Of a stretch of DNA of 64,000 bases, positions 19,852-29,562 are shown in pieces; the first letter of the stretch is position 1; every line of letters begins with the position of its first letter. The notes below the pieces were generated by a model, which had not been told where the DNA came from, made no database searches, and worked only from the letters and a program-made list of their open reading frames with translations. Origin of the DNA: Qipengyuania flava (GTDB taxonomy: Bacteria; Pseudomonadota; Alphaproteobacteria; Sphingomonadales; Sphingomonadaceae); contig NZ_CP080410.1 in NCBI RefSeq assembly GCF_019448255.1, positions 248,001-312,000 on the forward strand, read 5' to 3'. Position numbers and translations under genes: made by a program.

Positions 19852-22800
19852 CTATCGTCCGAGCAGGTTGCGCGCCATGCTGGCGACCTGCGCGAGCATG
19901 GCCGGAGCGACCGGGGACTGGCCCTGCGCGCGCGCCACCATCGAGCGGAAGCTGCGCACGGCGACGCCCTGCTCCTCCGCCCATTTTGCGACCGTGGCCG
20001 GCATGTCCTTCTTCGCATCCTTGCGCCTTGCGAGGCGGCGCAGGAGTTCGAGGCGCATCTGCTGGAAATCACGGGCGAGGCCCGAAACCAGGAGGCGTTC
20101 CCAGACGTCCGACGGGCTCATCAGCGCGGCGGTCGACTGCGCCCAGTCGAGGCCGAGCCGCTGGCCGACCTCGGTGAAGGCTTCGGTCAGGCCCAGCGGG
20201 GCGATGCCCGTTTCGCTTGCGAGCTTGGCAAGGCCGACCGCGCCGTCGAGGTCGTAGAGATGGGCCACCCTCGCGGCGAGCGCTTCGGGCGCGCCGGCTT
20301 CGACCAGCTGCTCCATCAGGCGCCGCGACTGCTGGCGCGATTCGCTCGACAGAAGGTCGGTCGTGGCACCACTTAGCTTGATGACGCCCTTGCCGATCTC
20401 GCCCACCAGCGCGCTCGGGTCGACACTGCCCGACGAGGTGCGCAGGATGTCGGACATCAGGTTTCCGGCGGCGGCCGCGAGGCGGTCGAACAGCAGCAGG
20501 CGAGCGGTTTCGGCCATCGGTGCGGTGTCGATCGCATCCCACAGGGCAGGCAGGTTGAACAGCTGTTCGGCGGCCACGAAGGCGGCGGCCACTTCGCACA
20601 GCTCGACGCCTTCCTCTTCCGCCAGCTCGAACGGGTGGATCATGCCGAGGCGGTTGACGATGCGGTTGGCAAGCTTGGTTGCGATGATCTCGCGGCGCAG
20701 CTGGTGGCCGGCGATCTGCGTCTTGTATTTCTTGCGCATCGCGCTGGGGAAGGCGGCGAAGAGCGTGTCTTCGAGCAGCGCGTCTTCGGTCAGGCGACTG
20801 CGCTCAATCGCGTCCTGCAGCACCAGCTTGGACGAAGAGAGCAGCACGGCAAGTTCGGGCCGGGTGAGGCCGTGGCCATCCGCGGCGCGGCGTTGCAGCG
20901 TCTGGTCGTCGGCAAGCCCTTCGGTCCGCCGGTCGAGATTGCCGCCGGCTTCCAGCGTCTCGATGATGTGGCGCTGCGAGGCCATGGCGCGCGGCCCCCC
21001 GACATTGGCGATCGACAGCGCGAGCGCCTGCAGCCGGTTGTCCTCCAGCACGATGGCGCTGACCTCGTCGGTCATCGATTCGAGCAGCGCGACACGCTTG
21101 GGTTCGGACAGCTTGCCCGCGCGCTTGGCGGCGGCGAGCGCGATCTTGATGTTCACCTCGTTGTCCGAGCAATCGACCCCGGCCGAATTGTCGATGAAGT
21201 CGGTGTTCGAGCGTCCGCCCGTCTGGGCGAATTCAATGCGTGCGGCCTGGGTGATGCCGAGGTTCGCGCCTTCGCCGATGACCTTCGCCTGTACCTCGCG
21301 CGCATCCACGCGCAGCGCGTCGTTCGCCGGGTCGCCGACCTGCACGTTGTTCTCGTGGCTGGCCTTGATGTAGGTGCCGATGCCGCCGAACCAGATGAGG
21401 TCGATGGGCGCGCGCAGGATGGCCGAGATCAGCGCTTCGGGCTCGATCTCCTTCTGCTCGATGCCGAGCTTCGCCTGCATCGCCTTCGACAGCTTGATGC
21501 TTTTCGCATCGCGCGGGAACACGCCGCCGCCCCTGGAAATCAGCGCGCTGTCATAATCCTCCCAGCTCGAACGCGGCAGGTCGAACAGGCGCTTCCTCTC
21601 CTTCCAGCTGACCGCCGGGTCGGGATCGGGGTCGAGGAAGATGTGGCGGTGGTCGAAGGCGGCGACGAGCTTGATTGCCTTCGACAGCAGCATGCCGTTG
21701 CCGAACACATCGCCCGACATGTCGCCGCAGCCAACGACTTCCACGCTGTCGGTCTGCACATCGATGCCCATTTCGAGGAAATGGCGCTGGACGCTGACCC
21801 AGGCGCCCTTGGCGGTGATGCCCATGGCCTTGTGGTCGTAGCCCTTCGAGCCGCCGCTAGCGAAGGCGTCGTCGAGCCAGAAGTCCTTCGATTCCGCAAT
21901 CGCGTTGGCGACGTCGGAGAAGGTGGCGGTGCCCTTGTCCGCCGCGACGACGAAATAGGGGTCCTCGCCATCGGTGACGACGACGCTGTCGGGATGCACG
22001 ACCTTGCCGTCGACGATGTTGTCGGTGACCGACAGCAGCGTGCGGATGAAGACCTCGTAGCTTGCGCGCCCTTCGGCGGCCCAGGCCTCGCGGTCGAGCG
22101 CGGGATTGGGCAGCTGCTTGGGATAGAAGCCGCCCTTCGCGCCGGTCGGCACGATGACCGCGTTCTTCACCCGCTGGGCCTTCATCAGGCCGAGGATTTC
22201 GGTGCGGAAGTCGTCCCGCCGGTCGGACCAGCGCAGGCCGCCACGTGCGACGGGGCCGCTGCGCAGGTGGATGCCCTCGACCCGGCGCGAATAGACGAAG
22301 ATCTCGCGGTACGGGATGGGCTTGGGCAGGTTCGGAACCTTGGCCGAATCGATCTTGAAGCCCAGCGCCTCGCTTGCCGCGGGCGCGAAGGCGTTGGTGC
22401 GCAGGATCGAATCGATCAGCGAATTGTAGAGGCGCAGCAGGCGGTCATCGTTGATCGCCTTCACCTTCGCGAGGCCGCGCTTGATGGCAGTGCGCGCGTC
22501 CTCGATCGCCTTGTCGCGGCCGCTGCCGAACTCCGGATCGTGGCGCGCGGTGAACAGCGCGATGAGGGCGCGGGTCACATCGGGCGCGGCCGCCAGCGCG
22601 TCGACCACCGTATAGATGGTAAAGCCCATGCCGGCCTGGCGCAGGTAGCGGTAGAAGGCGCGCAGCCAGTCGGCCTCGCGCGCCGACAGTCCGGCTTCGG
22701 GGACCAGGCGGTTGAACGGATCGTTTTCCGCTTCGCCATTGAGGACCGCCGCAATCGCTTCTTCGATCGCGTCGGAGCGTTCGACCAGCGCCTTGGGCTC

Positions 22801-24540
22801 GGCACCGGGTTTCAGGTCGAGCAGGAAGTCGTGGATCGTACCAAGGCGCCCTTCGTCGAGCACGGTGGGCATTTCGGAGCGCACGTAAAAGCCGAAATCC
22901 TCCAGCGCGGGCACGCCTTCGGACAGCGGCAGGCTGCCTTCGGATTGGTAGAGCTTGAGCCGCAGGCACCCGTCCACTTCGCGCTCGCAGAAGTAGAGCC
23001 GCGCGCCGCGTACGATTTCCTCGCTGTCCTGGCTGGCGCCAAGATCGTGCAGCCGGTCGATGTCGAGCGCTGCTTCGCGCGGGCCGTAGCGGCCACGGAA
23101 GGCGGTCGGGAAATGGTCGGCAAAACGCATGGCAAGGCCGGCCGCGCGCGAGGGCTCTTCCAGCGTGGCGAGTTCGGCCTCGACCGCTTCGCCCCACCCG
23201 CGCAGCAGTGTTTGCATCTGCTCCTCGAGGCGCGCTTCGTCGGGGGCGGAGTCGCCGTCGCGAATGTCGAATACGAAGCGGATGGTGGCAAGGTTGCCGC
23301 CTTCCACCTCGAGGCTCCAGTCGAGCAGGCGGGCCGCAGCGGCTTCTTCGAGCAGGGCCTGGATTTCGAGCCGGACCTGCGTTGCGACCATGTCGCGCGG
23401 CAGCCAGACGAAGGCGAAGAGGTGACGGGCGAGCGGAGCCTCGACCAGCGCCAGGCGCGGGCGCGGGCGGTCGACCAGGCTCATCATCGTCGTCGCAACA
23501 CGCTCGACGTCGCCTTCCGAGAAGCCGATCAGGAGGTCGTGGGGGAGCGTCGTCAGCGCGTGGACCAGCGCCTTGCCCGCATGGCCCGCTTCGTCGAAGC
23601 CGTGGCGGTCGCGCAGCGCGTCGAGCTGGCGGCGCAGGCGCGGCACGCTGCGCGGCGGAGCGGCGAGCGCGGCGCTCGTCCACACGCCCGCGTGAACCGA
23701 CAGGGCGGCAATCGCGCCGTCTTCCTCGATCGGGACGATGAACAGGTCGAGCGGCACGCGGCGGTGCACGTTGCTGAGGTGGTTCGCCTTGATGATCAGC
23801 GGGCGGCGCGGATCGCTGCCCGTGTCGAACCAGGCGAAGGCGCGTTCGTAGGAGGCTTCGGCAAGCAGCTCGCGCGTGCTCTTGCGGCAGATGCCGAGCG
23901 CCGCGTCCTCGGTCCCGTCACGATAACGCGTGACGTGGCCAAGCTGGGTGAGCATGCCCGAATTGAGCCATTCGAGGAGGTCTGCGCCCTCTTCATCGCT
24001 TTCCCGGATGCGCTGCGCATCGGCGGCCATCGCTTCCTGCAACTTGGGCCAGTCGCTAACCGCCGCGCGCACGTCGGCGAGCGTTTCCTTCAGGCCTTCC
24101 TGCAACAGGCGGCGGGTCTTTGCATCGACGCGCGCGGCCTCGATGTAGATCATCGATTCGTAATAGGCGTCTTCCGGGTCATCGGAAGGGATGCCCGTGA
24201 GTTTGCCCTTGGCGTCGCGCTCCACCGGAAGAACCGGGTGGACAAGGCGGTCGATCGACAGGCCGAGCGCGGCAATCGCGGCGGCGACCGAATCGACGAG
24301 GAACGGCATGTCGTCGTTGACGATGGCAATGCGCGTCAGGCGACGCTCGTCGCTCACGCTTTCGATGGCCATGGACGAGCGGCCGAAGGTCCGCTCGGCG
24401 GCCAGCGCGCCAACGAAGGCTGCGGCGTCGGCGAGGCGCGCCTTGTCGAACGGCGTATCGCCGCTCAGCAGCGATGCGTGCATGCGGTCGGTGATGGCGG
24501 ACTGAAGCTTCTTGGGAAGCGCGGACGTTGTCGAACCCAT
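19852..24540 (-). CDS. NAD-specific glutamate dehydrogenase, 180-kDa class
   Basis: This 1562-residue enzyme interconverts glutamate and 2-oxoglutarate plus ammonia using NAD, chiefly for glutamate catabolism. The size and sequence fit the large GDH class of proteobacteria and actinobacteria (usually about 1500-1650 residues). GPVARGGLRWSDRRDDFRTE and VPTGAKGGFYPKQ form the substrate site, and VEVVGCGDMSGDVFGNGMLL is in the nucleotide-binding part. The N-terminal 700 residues are the regulatory region of the class. The start at 24540 has AGAGG 7 bases upstream; a longer frame reaches 24603 without family support. Confidence 0.95.
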   Translation of the reverse strand: MGSTTSALPKKLQSAITDRMHASLLSGDTPFDKARLADAAAFVGALAAERTFGRSSMAIESVSDERRLTRIAIVNDDMPFLVDSVAAAIAALGLSIDRLVHPVLPVERDAKGKLTGIPSDDPEDAYYESMIYIEAARVDAKTRRLLQEGLKETLADVRAAVSDWPKLQEAMAADAQRIRESDEEGADLLEWLNSGMLTQLGHVTRYRDGTEDAALGICRKSTRELLAEASYERAFAWFDTGSDPRRPLIIKANHLSNVHRRVPLDLFIVPIEEDGAIAALSVHAGVWTSAALAAPPRSVPRLRRQLDALRDRHGFDEAGHAGKALVHALTTLPHDLLIGFSEGDVERVATTMMSLVDRPRPRLALVEAPLARHLFAFVWLPRDMVATQVRLEIQALLEEAAAARLLDWSLEVEGGNLATIRFVFDIRDGDSAPDEARLEEQMQTLLRGWGEAVEAELATLEEPSRAAGLAMRFADHFPTAFRGRYGPREAALDIDRLHDLGASQDSEEIVRGARLYFCEREVDGCLRLKLYQSEGSLPLSEGVPALEDFGFYVRSEMPTVLDEGRLGTIHDFLLDLKPGAEPKALVERSDAIEEAIAAVLNGEAENDPFNRLVPEAGLSAREADWLRAFYRYLRQAGMGFTIYTVVDALAAAPDVTRALIALFTARHDPEFGSGRDKAIEDARTAIKRGLAKVKAINDDRLLRLYNSLIDSILRTNAFAPAASEALGFKIDSAKVPNLPKPIPYREIFVYSRRVEGIHLRSGPVARGGLRWSDRRDDFRTEILGLMKAQRVKNAVIVPTGAKGGFYPKQLPNPALDREAWAAEGRASYEVFIRTLLSVTDNIVDGKVVHPDSVVVTDGEDPYFVVAADKGTATFSDVANAIAESKDFWLDDAFASGGSKGYDHKAMGITAKGAWVSVQRHFLEMGIDVQTDSVEVVGCGDMSGDVFGNGMLLSKAIKLVAAFDHRHIFLDPDPDPAVSWKERKRLFDLPRSSWEDYDSALISRGGGVFPRDAKSIKLSKAMQAKLGIEQKEIEPEALISAILRAPIDLIWFGGIGTYIKASHENNVQVGDPANDALRVDAREVQAKVIGEGANLGITQAARIEFAQTGGRSNTDFIDNSAGVDCSDNEVNIKIALAAAKRAGKLSEPKRVALLESMTDEVSAIVLEDNRLQALALSIANVGGPRAMASQRHIIETLEAGGNLDRRTEGLADDQTLQRRAADGHGLTRPELAVLLSSSKLVLQDAIERSRLTEDALLEDTLFAAFPSAMRKKYKTQIAGHQLRREIIATKLANRIVNRLGMIHPFELAEEEGVELCEVAAAFVAAEQLFNLPALWDAIDTAPMAETARLLLFDRLAAAAGNLMSDILRTSSGSVDPSALVGEIGKGVIKLSGATTDLLSSESRQQSRRLMEQLVEAGAPEALAARVAHLYDLDGAVGLAKLASETGIAPLGLTEAFTEVGQRLGLDWAQSTAALMSPSDVWERLLVSGLARDFQQMRLELLRRLARRKDAKKDMPATVAKWAEEQGVAVRSFRSMVARAQGQSPVAPAMLAQVASMARNLLGR

Positions 24541-24650
24541 GCGGGGCCTCTCTCCTGACGGCGCATGATCGTTACGGCGCCGCGTAATTTCCGAGTCGTG
24601 CAAACACGAGCTGCGCGCCGCGCCTAGGCCTGTTGAGAGCGCCCCGCAAG

Positions 24651-24715
24651 GCTCTGCGCGCGCAATTTCGCAATCGTATGCGCAGAGCGCGACGAGCCGC
24701 CCTGCCGTTACGGCA
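24651..24715. repeat. two inverted repeats upstream of glutamate dehydrogenase
   Basis: GCTCTGCGC (24651-24659) and GCGCAGAGC (24680-24688) form a perfect 9-bp dyad around 20 bases. A second palindrome TGCCGT-T-ACGGCA lies at 24703-24715. Both sit in the 178-base gap between the LLM gene stop and the dehydrogenase start. They may be operator or transcript-end structures; neither is followed by a T-run. Confidence 0.45.
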
Positions 24716-24718
24716 TGC

Positions 24719-25696
24719 CTAGCTTGTCAGGGCTTCCATGGCGCGCTCGAGCGAGCGGCAGCGGGCTTCGGGCTCGAAGACGCTTCCGCCGAAGATGATC
24801 TCGTCGGCGCCGGTCCGCGCGATGAAGGCTTTCACCGCCTCGGCGGCCTCCTGCGGCGTGCCGATGGCGCTGGCCTGGCCGATATGAGCGAGCATGGCCT
24901 GCGCCTGGGCGGGCAACTGGTCGCGATAGCCGCGCACCGGAGGCGGCAGCTTGCCCGGCGTGCCGGTGCGCAGCGCGACGAAGGCCTGCAATTGCGAGGT
25001 CGCAAGGTATTCGGCCTCTTCCGCGGTGTCGGCCACGAAGAGGTTCATGGCCGCCATCACATGCGGCTTCTCGCACTGTTCGGACGGCTGGAAATCGCGG
25101 CGGTAAAGCTCCAGCGCCATGTCGAGATGGTCGGGCGCGAAGTGGCTGGCGAAGGCGTAGGGCAGGCCGAGCTCGGCGGCGAGGCGCGCGCCGAACAGGC
25201 TCGATCCGAGCATCCAGAATTCGGGCTTCGCCCCAAGGCCGGGCGTCGGATGGATGGTCGTCTCGCCCTTCATCAGCGCCATCAGTTCGACCACGTCCTG
25301 CGGGAACATCTCGGCGGCGCGGTGCAAGTCCTTGCGCAGCGCGCGCTGCAGTTCGGGCCCCGCCCCCGGCGCGCGGCCCAGGCCAAGGTCGATGCGGCCT
25401 GGAAACAGCGCGTCGAGCGTGCCGAACTGCTCGGCAATCTGGAACGGCGTGTGGTTGGGCAGCATGATCCCGCCCGACCCGATGCGGATCGTCGAGGTCG
25501 CGTTGCCGATATGCGCCAGCACGACCGAGGCTGCGCCGCCCGCAATGCCCGCCATCGCGTGATGCTCGGCCACCCAGAAGCGTTTGCAGCCCACCTTCTC
25601 GGCCGTCCTCGCCAGCGCGGTCGCCGCCTCGAAGGCTTCGGTGAGGCTTCCGCCTTCGCGCACGGGGACGAGGTCGAGGACGGAGAAATCGGTCAC
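24719..25696 (-). CDS. LLM class flavin-dependent oxidoreductase
   Basis: This is a 325-residue luciferase-like monooxygenase using FMNH2. FWVAEHHAMAGIAGGAA and LGLGRAPGAGPELQRALR match the MsnO8/YhbW-type subgroup of bacterial luciferase-like enzymes. The substrate is unknown. The start is GTG at 25696, overlapping the upstream TPR gene stop by GTGA, which makes it the last gene of a five-gene unit beginning with DUF898. Confidence 0.88.
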   Translation of the reverse strand: MTDFSVLDLVPVREGGSLTEAFEAATALARTAEKVGCKRFWVAEHHAMAGIAGGAASVVLAHIGNATSTIRIGSGGIMLPNHTPFQIAEQFGTLDALFPGRIDLGLGRAPGAGPELQRALRKDLHRAAEMFPQDVVELMALMKGETTIHPTPGLGAKPEFWMLGSSLFGARLAAELGLPYAFASHFAPDHLDMALELYRRDFQPSEQCEKPHVMAAMNLFVADTAEEAEYLATSQLQAFVALRTGTPGKLPPPVRGYRDQLPAQAQAMLAHIGQASAIGTPQEAAEAVKAFIARTGADEIIFGGSVFEPEARCRSLERAMEALTS

Positions 25697-26538
25697 GATT
25701 GAAGCTGCTCCAGATAGCCGCGGGCCTTGGCGGCTTCTTCGCTGTCCGGGGCGACGAGCACAACCGATTCGAAGCTTCGGCGTGCCTCGTCCTCGCGCCC
25801 GGAAAGCGCGGCGATCACGCCCGCTTCAAGCCCGACGGCCGGGTCCTGCGGCGCCAGCAGCGCGGCCTGGGCGATCTGTTCGCGTGCTTCGTCGAAGCGT
25901 TCCAGGCGCCGGGAAAGCGTGGCCGAAAGCAGCCAGGCGGTAGCATTCGCAGGATCGTTGCCGCGTGCGTTCGACAGGGCGAGCGCGGCGTCCTCGGTTC
26001 GGTCCAGCGCCACCAGCGCGCGGGCGCGGTCGATCGAGACGCTCGCCAGCAGCGGCGCATCGGCTGCCTCGGTCGCGAGGCCCACGGCGCGGGTGAAGGC
26101 AATATCGGCAATCGCCGGCTTGCCCTGCGCCATGGCGGCGTTGCCCGACATGGCGGCGAGACGCGCCTGGTAGGCCGGATAGCCGAAGGGCACATCGTCG
26201 GTGGCAATATCGAAGGCGCGCTGGGCCTCGACGAAGCTGCCCTGCTGGACGAAGGCCAACCCCAGGCAATGCGCCGACTGCGCGAGTTCCAGCTGGCTAT
26301 CGGCACTTTCGCGCCAGCGCTGCGCGTAGTCGCGCGCTGCCTGCGGATCGGTGCGCGAGCGATTGGCGCATTCGGCCAGCTTTTCGCCCGAGGGCGACAG
26401 GGCGGGCGCGGTTTCGGGTGTGTCCTGCCCCGGTCGCGGCGGCCGGTCGCGCAGTTCCTCAGGCAGGCCGGGGAAGGCGTCGATCGTGGGGTTGGGGCCG
26501 ACCTGCATGATCAGCAGGGCGAGAGCGGAGGCAATCAT
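25693..26538 (-). CDS. TPR-repeat protein, secreted or membrane-anchored
   Basis: This is a 281-residue protein with a short hydrophobic N-terminus (MIASALALLIMQVG) that may be a signal peptide. At least four tetratricopeptide-like helical repeats run from about residue 80 to the end; the last is EDEARRSFESVVLVAPDSEEAAKARGYL. TPR proteins act as scaffolds, and no enzyme domain is present. The start at 26538 overlaps the hydrolase stop by ATGA, and the stop overlaps the LLM start. Confidence 0.75.
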   Translation of the reverse strand: MIASALALLIMQVGPNPTIDAFPGLPEELRDRPPRPGQDTPETAPALSPSGEKLAECANRSRTDPQAARDYAQRWRESADSQLELAQSAHCLGLAFVQQGSFVEAQRAFDIATDDVPFGYPAYQARLAAMSGNAAMAQGKPAIADIAFTRAVGLATEAADAPLLASVSIDRARALVALDRTEDAALALSNARGNDPANATAWLLSATLSRRLERFDEAREQIAQAALLAPQDPAVGLEAGVIAALSGREDEARRSFESVVLVAPDSEEAAKARGYLEQLQS

Positions 26539-27278
26539 TCGGGGCCTTTCGACAGCGATTCCAGTGTGCGCAGCAGGAGCGCAATGTCCTGCTCGCGCGA
26601 CAGCCGGTGGTCGCCGTCCTTTACCAGCGTCACCTGTACATCGCCCGAACGCAGCCGATCGGCGAGCTGCATGCTGATGTCCCATGGCACATCAGCGTCG
26701 CGTTGCCCGTGGATCAGCCGCACCGGCGCGTCGATCGCGATCTCGCCGGTCAGCAGGAGCTGGGCCTGCCCATCGGCAAAGAAGCCAGGGTGCATGGGTG
26801 TGGGTTCGGGGCCGTAGGGGTTCGGGTCGTACACGGTTTCGCCGGCCGCGAGCGTACGCTTGTCCTCTTCGGAACGGCCCCACTCGGTGAAATCGGGGGC
26901 CGAGGCGATGCCGACGATCCCGGCAAGACGATCCCCAAGCGCGAGGCCGACGGTCAGCATCAGCCAGCCGCCCATGGAGGAGCCGATGACAAGGATCTCG
27001 CCCTCGGTCTTCGAGGCGATCAGCGCCAGCACCTCGTCGCGCCACTTTGACAGCGTGCCATCGGCGAAATCGCCGTCGCTTTCGCCGCAGCCCGAATAGT
27101 CGAGCAGCAGGCAGGCCTGGCCGCGCGCCTCGGCCCAGGCGAAGACGGCGCTCGCCTTGCCGCCGGCCATGTCGGACATGTAGCCTGGCAGGAAGACCAG
27201 CGTGGGGCCGGTGCCGGGTGTGTGGCGGAAGGCGATCCGCCGGCCATCGGGCATTGCGTGAAACTGGGTGTCGCTCAT
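26535..27278 (-). CDS. alpha/beta-hydrolase
   Basis: This 247-residue serine hydrolase has the nucleophile elbow GSSMGG, an Asp in RDADVPW and the catalytic His in KDGDHRLS. The sequence resembles the small ABHD10/acyl-thioesterase-like group, but the substrate cannot be stated. The start at 27278 begins the conserved region; the frame continues upstream to 27344 without support. It is 40 bases after the M48 gene and overlaps the TPR gene. Confidence 0.85.
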   Translation of the reverse strand: MSDTQFHAMPDGRRIAFRHTPGTGPTLVFLPGYMSDMAGGKASAVFAWAEARGQACLLLDYSGCGESDGDFADGTLSKWRDEVLALIASKTEGEILVIGSSMGGWLMLTVGLALGDRLAGIVGIASAPDFTEWGRSEEDKRTLAAGETVYDPNPYGPEPTPMHPGFFADGQAQLLLTGEIAIDAPVRLIHGQRDADVPWDISMQLADRLRSGDVQVTLVKDGDHRLSREQDIALLLRTLESLSKGPE

Positions 27279-27318
27279 GCCGCCATGCTCTTCACATCCC
27301 CCGGCGCGATTGCAAGGC

Positions 27319-28395
27319 TCAGAAGAAGTCGAACTCCTCCACATCGGGATCGTTCGCGCACATCGACTTGAGCGCGGCGAACTCGTCTGCGGTTAGCACG
27401 GGGGTGTAGTCCTCGCCCTCTTCGGCGGCCTCGCGAAAGGCCTCGGCGCGTTCGCCGGAGGCCGGGTGGCTGGCCAGCCAGCCCAGCGCGGCAGGCGCGC
27501 CGTCGCTCTCGCCGCTGTCATCGGCCAGCCGCTCGAAGAAGCGCGCCGCGCCCAGCGGAGAGATATCGCTTTCTTCCATGCGTGCGCGGGCGAAGGCATC
27601 GGCCTCGCGCTCGGCTTCGCGCGAATAGCCCATCGAGGCGAGGCCGAAGAGGCTGTTGGTCACGCCCGAATCGGCGCCGGCGAGCAGGATCGAAAGGCCG
27701 AACTGCCGGATCAGCGCGGTCATCACGTGGCGTTCACGCACGTGGCCCACCTCGTGCCCCAGCACGCCGGCCAGCTCTTCGGGGCTTTCGGCTTGCTGGA
27801 CGAGGCCGTCGAACAGCAGCACCTGCCCGCCGGGCAGGGCAACGGCGTTGACCATGCCCATATTGGCGACCCCGGCCCGGACCTTCACCTCGGCCGGATC
27901 GACCTTGGCGAGCAACTTGGTGAGCGCGGCATCGCCTGCGGGGGTGTGGCACACCCGGTTTCCCAGATCGCCGACCATCGCTTCGCCGATGTTGCGCTCC
28001 CAGCTGTCGGGGATGCGCGGGCCGAGCCAGTCGGGCGCGGTCAGGAACAGCGCGACCGCGGCCGCGCTGACCACGGCGAAACCGGCAGCGGCCTTGCCCA
28101 GGCCCACCCGGTCGATCCATCCGCCGTACACGCTTTTCGCCGGCAGTTTCGACGCGAGGCCGGCCGGCAGTTCATCGGCAAGCATCAGGCGAAAATCGGG
28201 CAGGCTTTCGCGGTGGTAGACATGCTGCCCGGGCCGGTTTTCGCCATAGCGCAGGTCGCTAGCGGCGAAGGTCTCCTGCGAACTCGGCGCGTCGAGTGTC
28301 AGCGTCTCGCGGCCGTCCCACGCCAGTTCGCCCGTATGGCGGATGGCGTTGGTGCCATCGTACCACTGCGCCGCAATGCGAAACGCCTCGTCCAT
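27319..28395 (-). CDS. M48 family metallopeptidase, membrane-anchored
   Basis: This 358-residue zinc protease has the HEVGH motif (GHEVGHVRERHV) and a downstream zinc-ligand Glu in EREADAFA. An N-terminal beta-rich domain of about 100 residues precedes a single membrane helix (FAVVSAAAVALFLTA, about 130-145), so the catalytic part is probably periplasmic. Such proteins are thought to degrade misfolded envelope proteins. It begins 4 bases after the DUF898 gene, which also encodes a membrane protein. Confidence 0.88.
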   Translation of the reverse strand: MDEAFRIAAQWYDGTNAIRHTGELAWDGRETLTLDAPSSQETFAASDLRYGENRPGQHVYHRESLPDFRLMLADELPAGLASKLPAKSVYGGWIDRVGLGKAAAGFAVVSAAAVALFLTAPDWLGPRIPDSWERNIGEAMVGDLGNRVCHTPAGDAALTKLLAKVDPAEVKVRAGVANMGMVNAVALPGGQVLLFDGLVQQAESPEELAGVLGHEVGHVRERHVMTALIRQFGLSILLAGADSGVTNSLFGLASMGYSREAEREADAFARARMEESDISPLGAARFFERLADDSGESDGAPAALGWLASHPASGERAEAFREAAEEGEDYTPVLTADEFAALKSMCANDPDVEEFDFF

Positions 28396-28399
28396 CGGC

Positions 28400-29491
28400 C
28401 TAGATCGCGCCCATGTCGAAGGCGTCGAGCAGGCCTTCGCCGTGCTTGGCCATCGTCGTCTGCGACTGAGTCAGCTCGTCGAGCAGGATTTCGCCGCTCG
28501 CCTCGAGATGGGTCATGAAGAACTTCCAGTGCCGGTAGGACAGGAAGACGAAGCCGATGCCGAACGTGAAGACGACCAGCAGGGCATCGCCGATCAGCAG
28601 CTTTACCCAGTCCATCGAGGAGGCCTCAAAGCTGAACTGCAGGTCCTTCCAGCTCGTGGCTCCGACCACCTCGCGGTAGAACTTGGCGTAGAAGGCCACC
28701 GCGATGAGGCCGAGGCCAAGGTAGAAAAACAGGATCAGCCCGATGATGCCGATGGCGCCTCCAATGGCCATGCCATCCTCGCCGCCGACGCCGTATCCGG
28801 CCAGCATGCCCATCCCGGCCATGAACAAGCCGCCGACGAACAGCACGAGGGGCGAGAGGTAGAAGAGGAGGAATCGGGCAAAGACATTTCCCGATTCCGC
28901 ATGGGATTCGAAAGCAAAGGGCCCGAAGCTCATCTTCGACCAGCGTTCGTTCCACAGGCTCGTAATCGACCAGGGGATGGCAAGGCCGAGCGGGAGCCAG
29001 CCGACCACGGTCTTCCACATGTAGGAGAGGCCGAACAGGAAGCCGGCGGAATCGCTGCCGCCGCGAATGCCGCGCCAGCGCGTGCGCGAAAGGCGGTAGC
29101 GCAGGCCGCGGAACCGCGCGACGCCCAGCAGGTAGAAGATGGCCAGCGCCGCGAGCATGCTGAGCGCGACGCCGATCTCCTCGTAGCCGCGCGCGATCAG
29201 CGCCTGCGCGGCGAAGGTGAGGAAGAAATAGGGCAGGCCGAACAGCACGAAGACCATCACGAAGCCGAAGAACAGCTCCTTGCCGGTGCCCGCCCATTCG
29301 AGGTGCTCGTCGACGAAGCGCGAGCGCGACCACAAATAGCGCCGTTCGCGCGCGGTGGCCCAGAAGCGGTAAATGCCCAAGGTAACAATCGTGAGCAGCA
29401 AGTTGGGCAGCGCGATCTTCGCGAATTCCTGCCACGTTCCTTCAAAAGCGAAAGCGCTGTCAGCGCCCTCCATGTCGTGCGACCCGTCCAT
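28400..29491 (-). CDS. DUF898 (YjgN-like) membrane protein
   Basis: This is a protein of about 363 residues with eight or more hydrophobic helices. NLLLTIVTLGIYRFWATARERRYLWS and a repeat-like FTFGIGFVFLSYRHWKFFMTHL match DUF898. Its function is unknown. The ATG at 29491 directly follows the T-tract of a strong terminator, and its best ribosome site (GAAGGGG) lies inside the terminator stem. An in-frame ATG at 29473 is an alternative without this problem. It heads the unit DUF898-M48-hydrolase-TPR-LLM. Confidence 0.82.
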   Translation of the reverse strand: MDGSHDMEGADSAFAFEGTWQEFAKIALPNLLLTIVTLGIYRFWATARERRYLWSRSRFVDEHLEWAGTGKELFFGFVMVFVLFGLPYFFLTFAAQALIARGYEEIGVALSMLAALAIFYLLGVARFRGLRYRLSRTRWRGIRGGSDSAGFLFGLSYMWKTVVGWLPLGLAIPWSITSLWNERWSKMSFGPFAFESHAESGNVFARFLLFYLSPLVLFVGGLFMAGMGMLAGYGVGGEDGMAIGGAIGIIGLILFFYLGLGLIAVAFYAKFYREVVGATSWKDLQFSFEASSMDWVKLLIGDALLVVFTFGIGFVFLSYRHWKFFMTHLEASGEILLDELTQSQTTMAKHGEGLLDAFDMGAI

Positions 29492-29542
29492 AAAAGAAAA
29501 ACCCCTTCGATCCCTTGCCCGCTTGGTCGGGGATCGAAGAGG
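29492..29542 (-). terminator. strong Rho-independent terminator after the XRE gene
   Basis: On the minus strand a 13-bp stem (29530-29542 with 29502-29514, one G-T pair) and a 15-base loop are followed by TTTTTCTTTT. The stem begins about 20 bases after the XRE stop. The T-tract ends immediately at the upstream candidate start codon of the DUF898 gene. Confidence 0.88.
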
Positions 29543-29562
29543 CGGTGTCAATCGGGGCGAAG

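Noticed and set aside
20635-24558. Very long open frame antisense to glutamate dehydrogenase
   Set aside because: It mirrors the codon bias of a GC-rich gene on the other strand, contains no recognisable domain, and the dehydrogenase is unmistakable.
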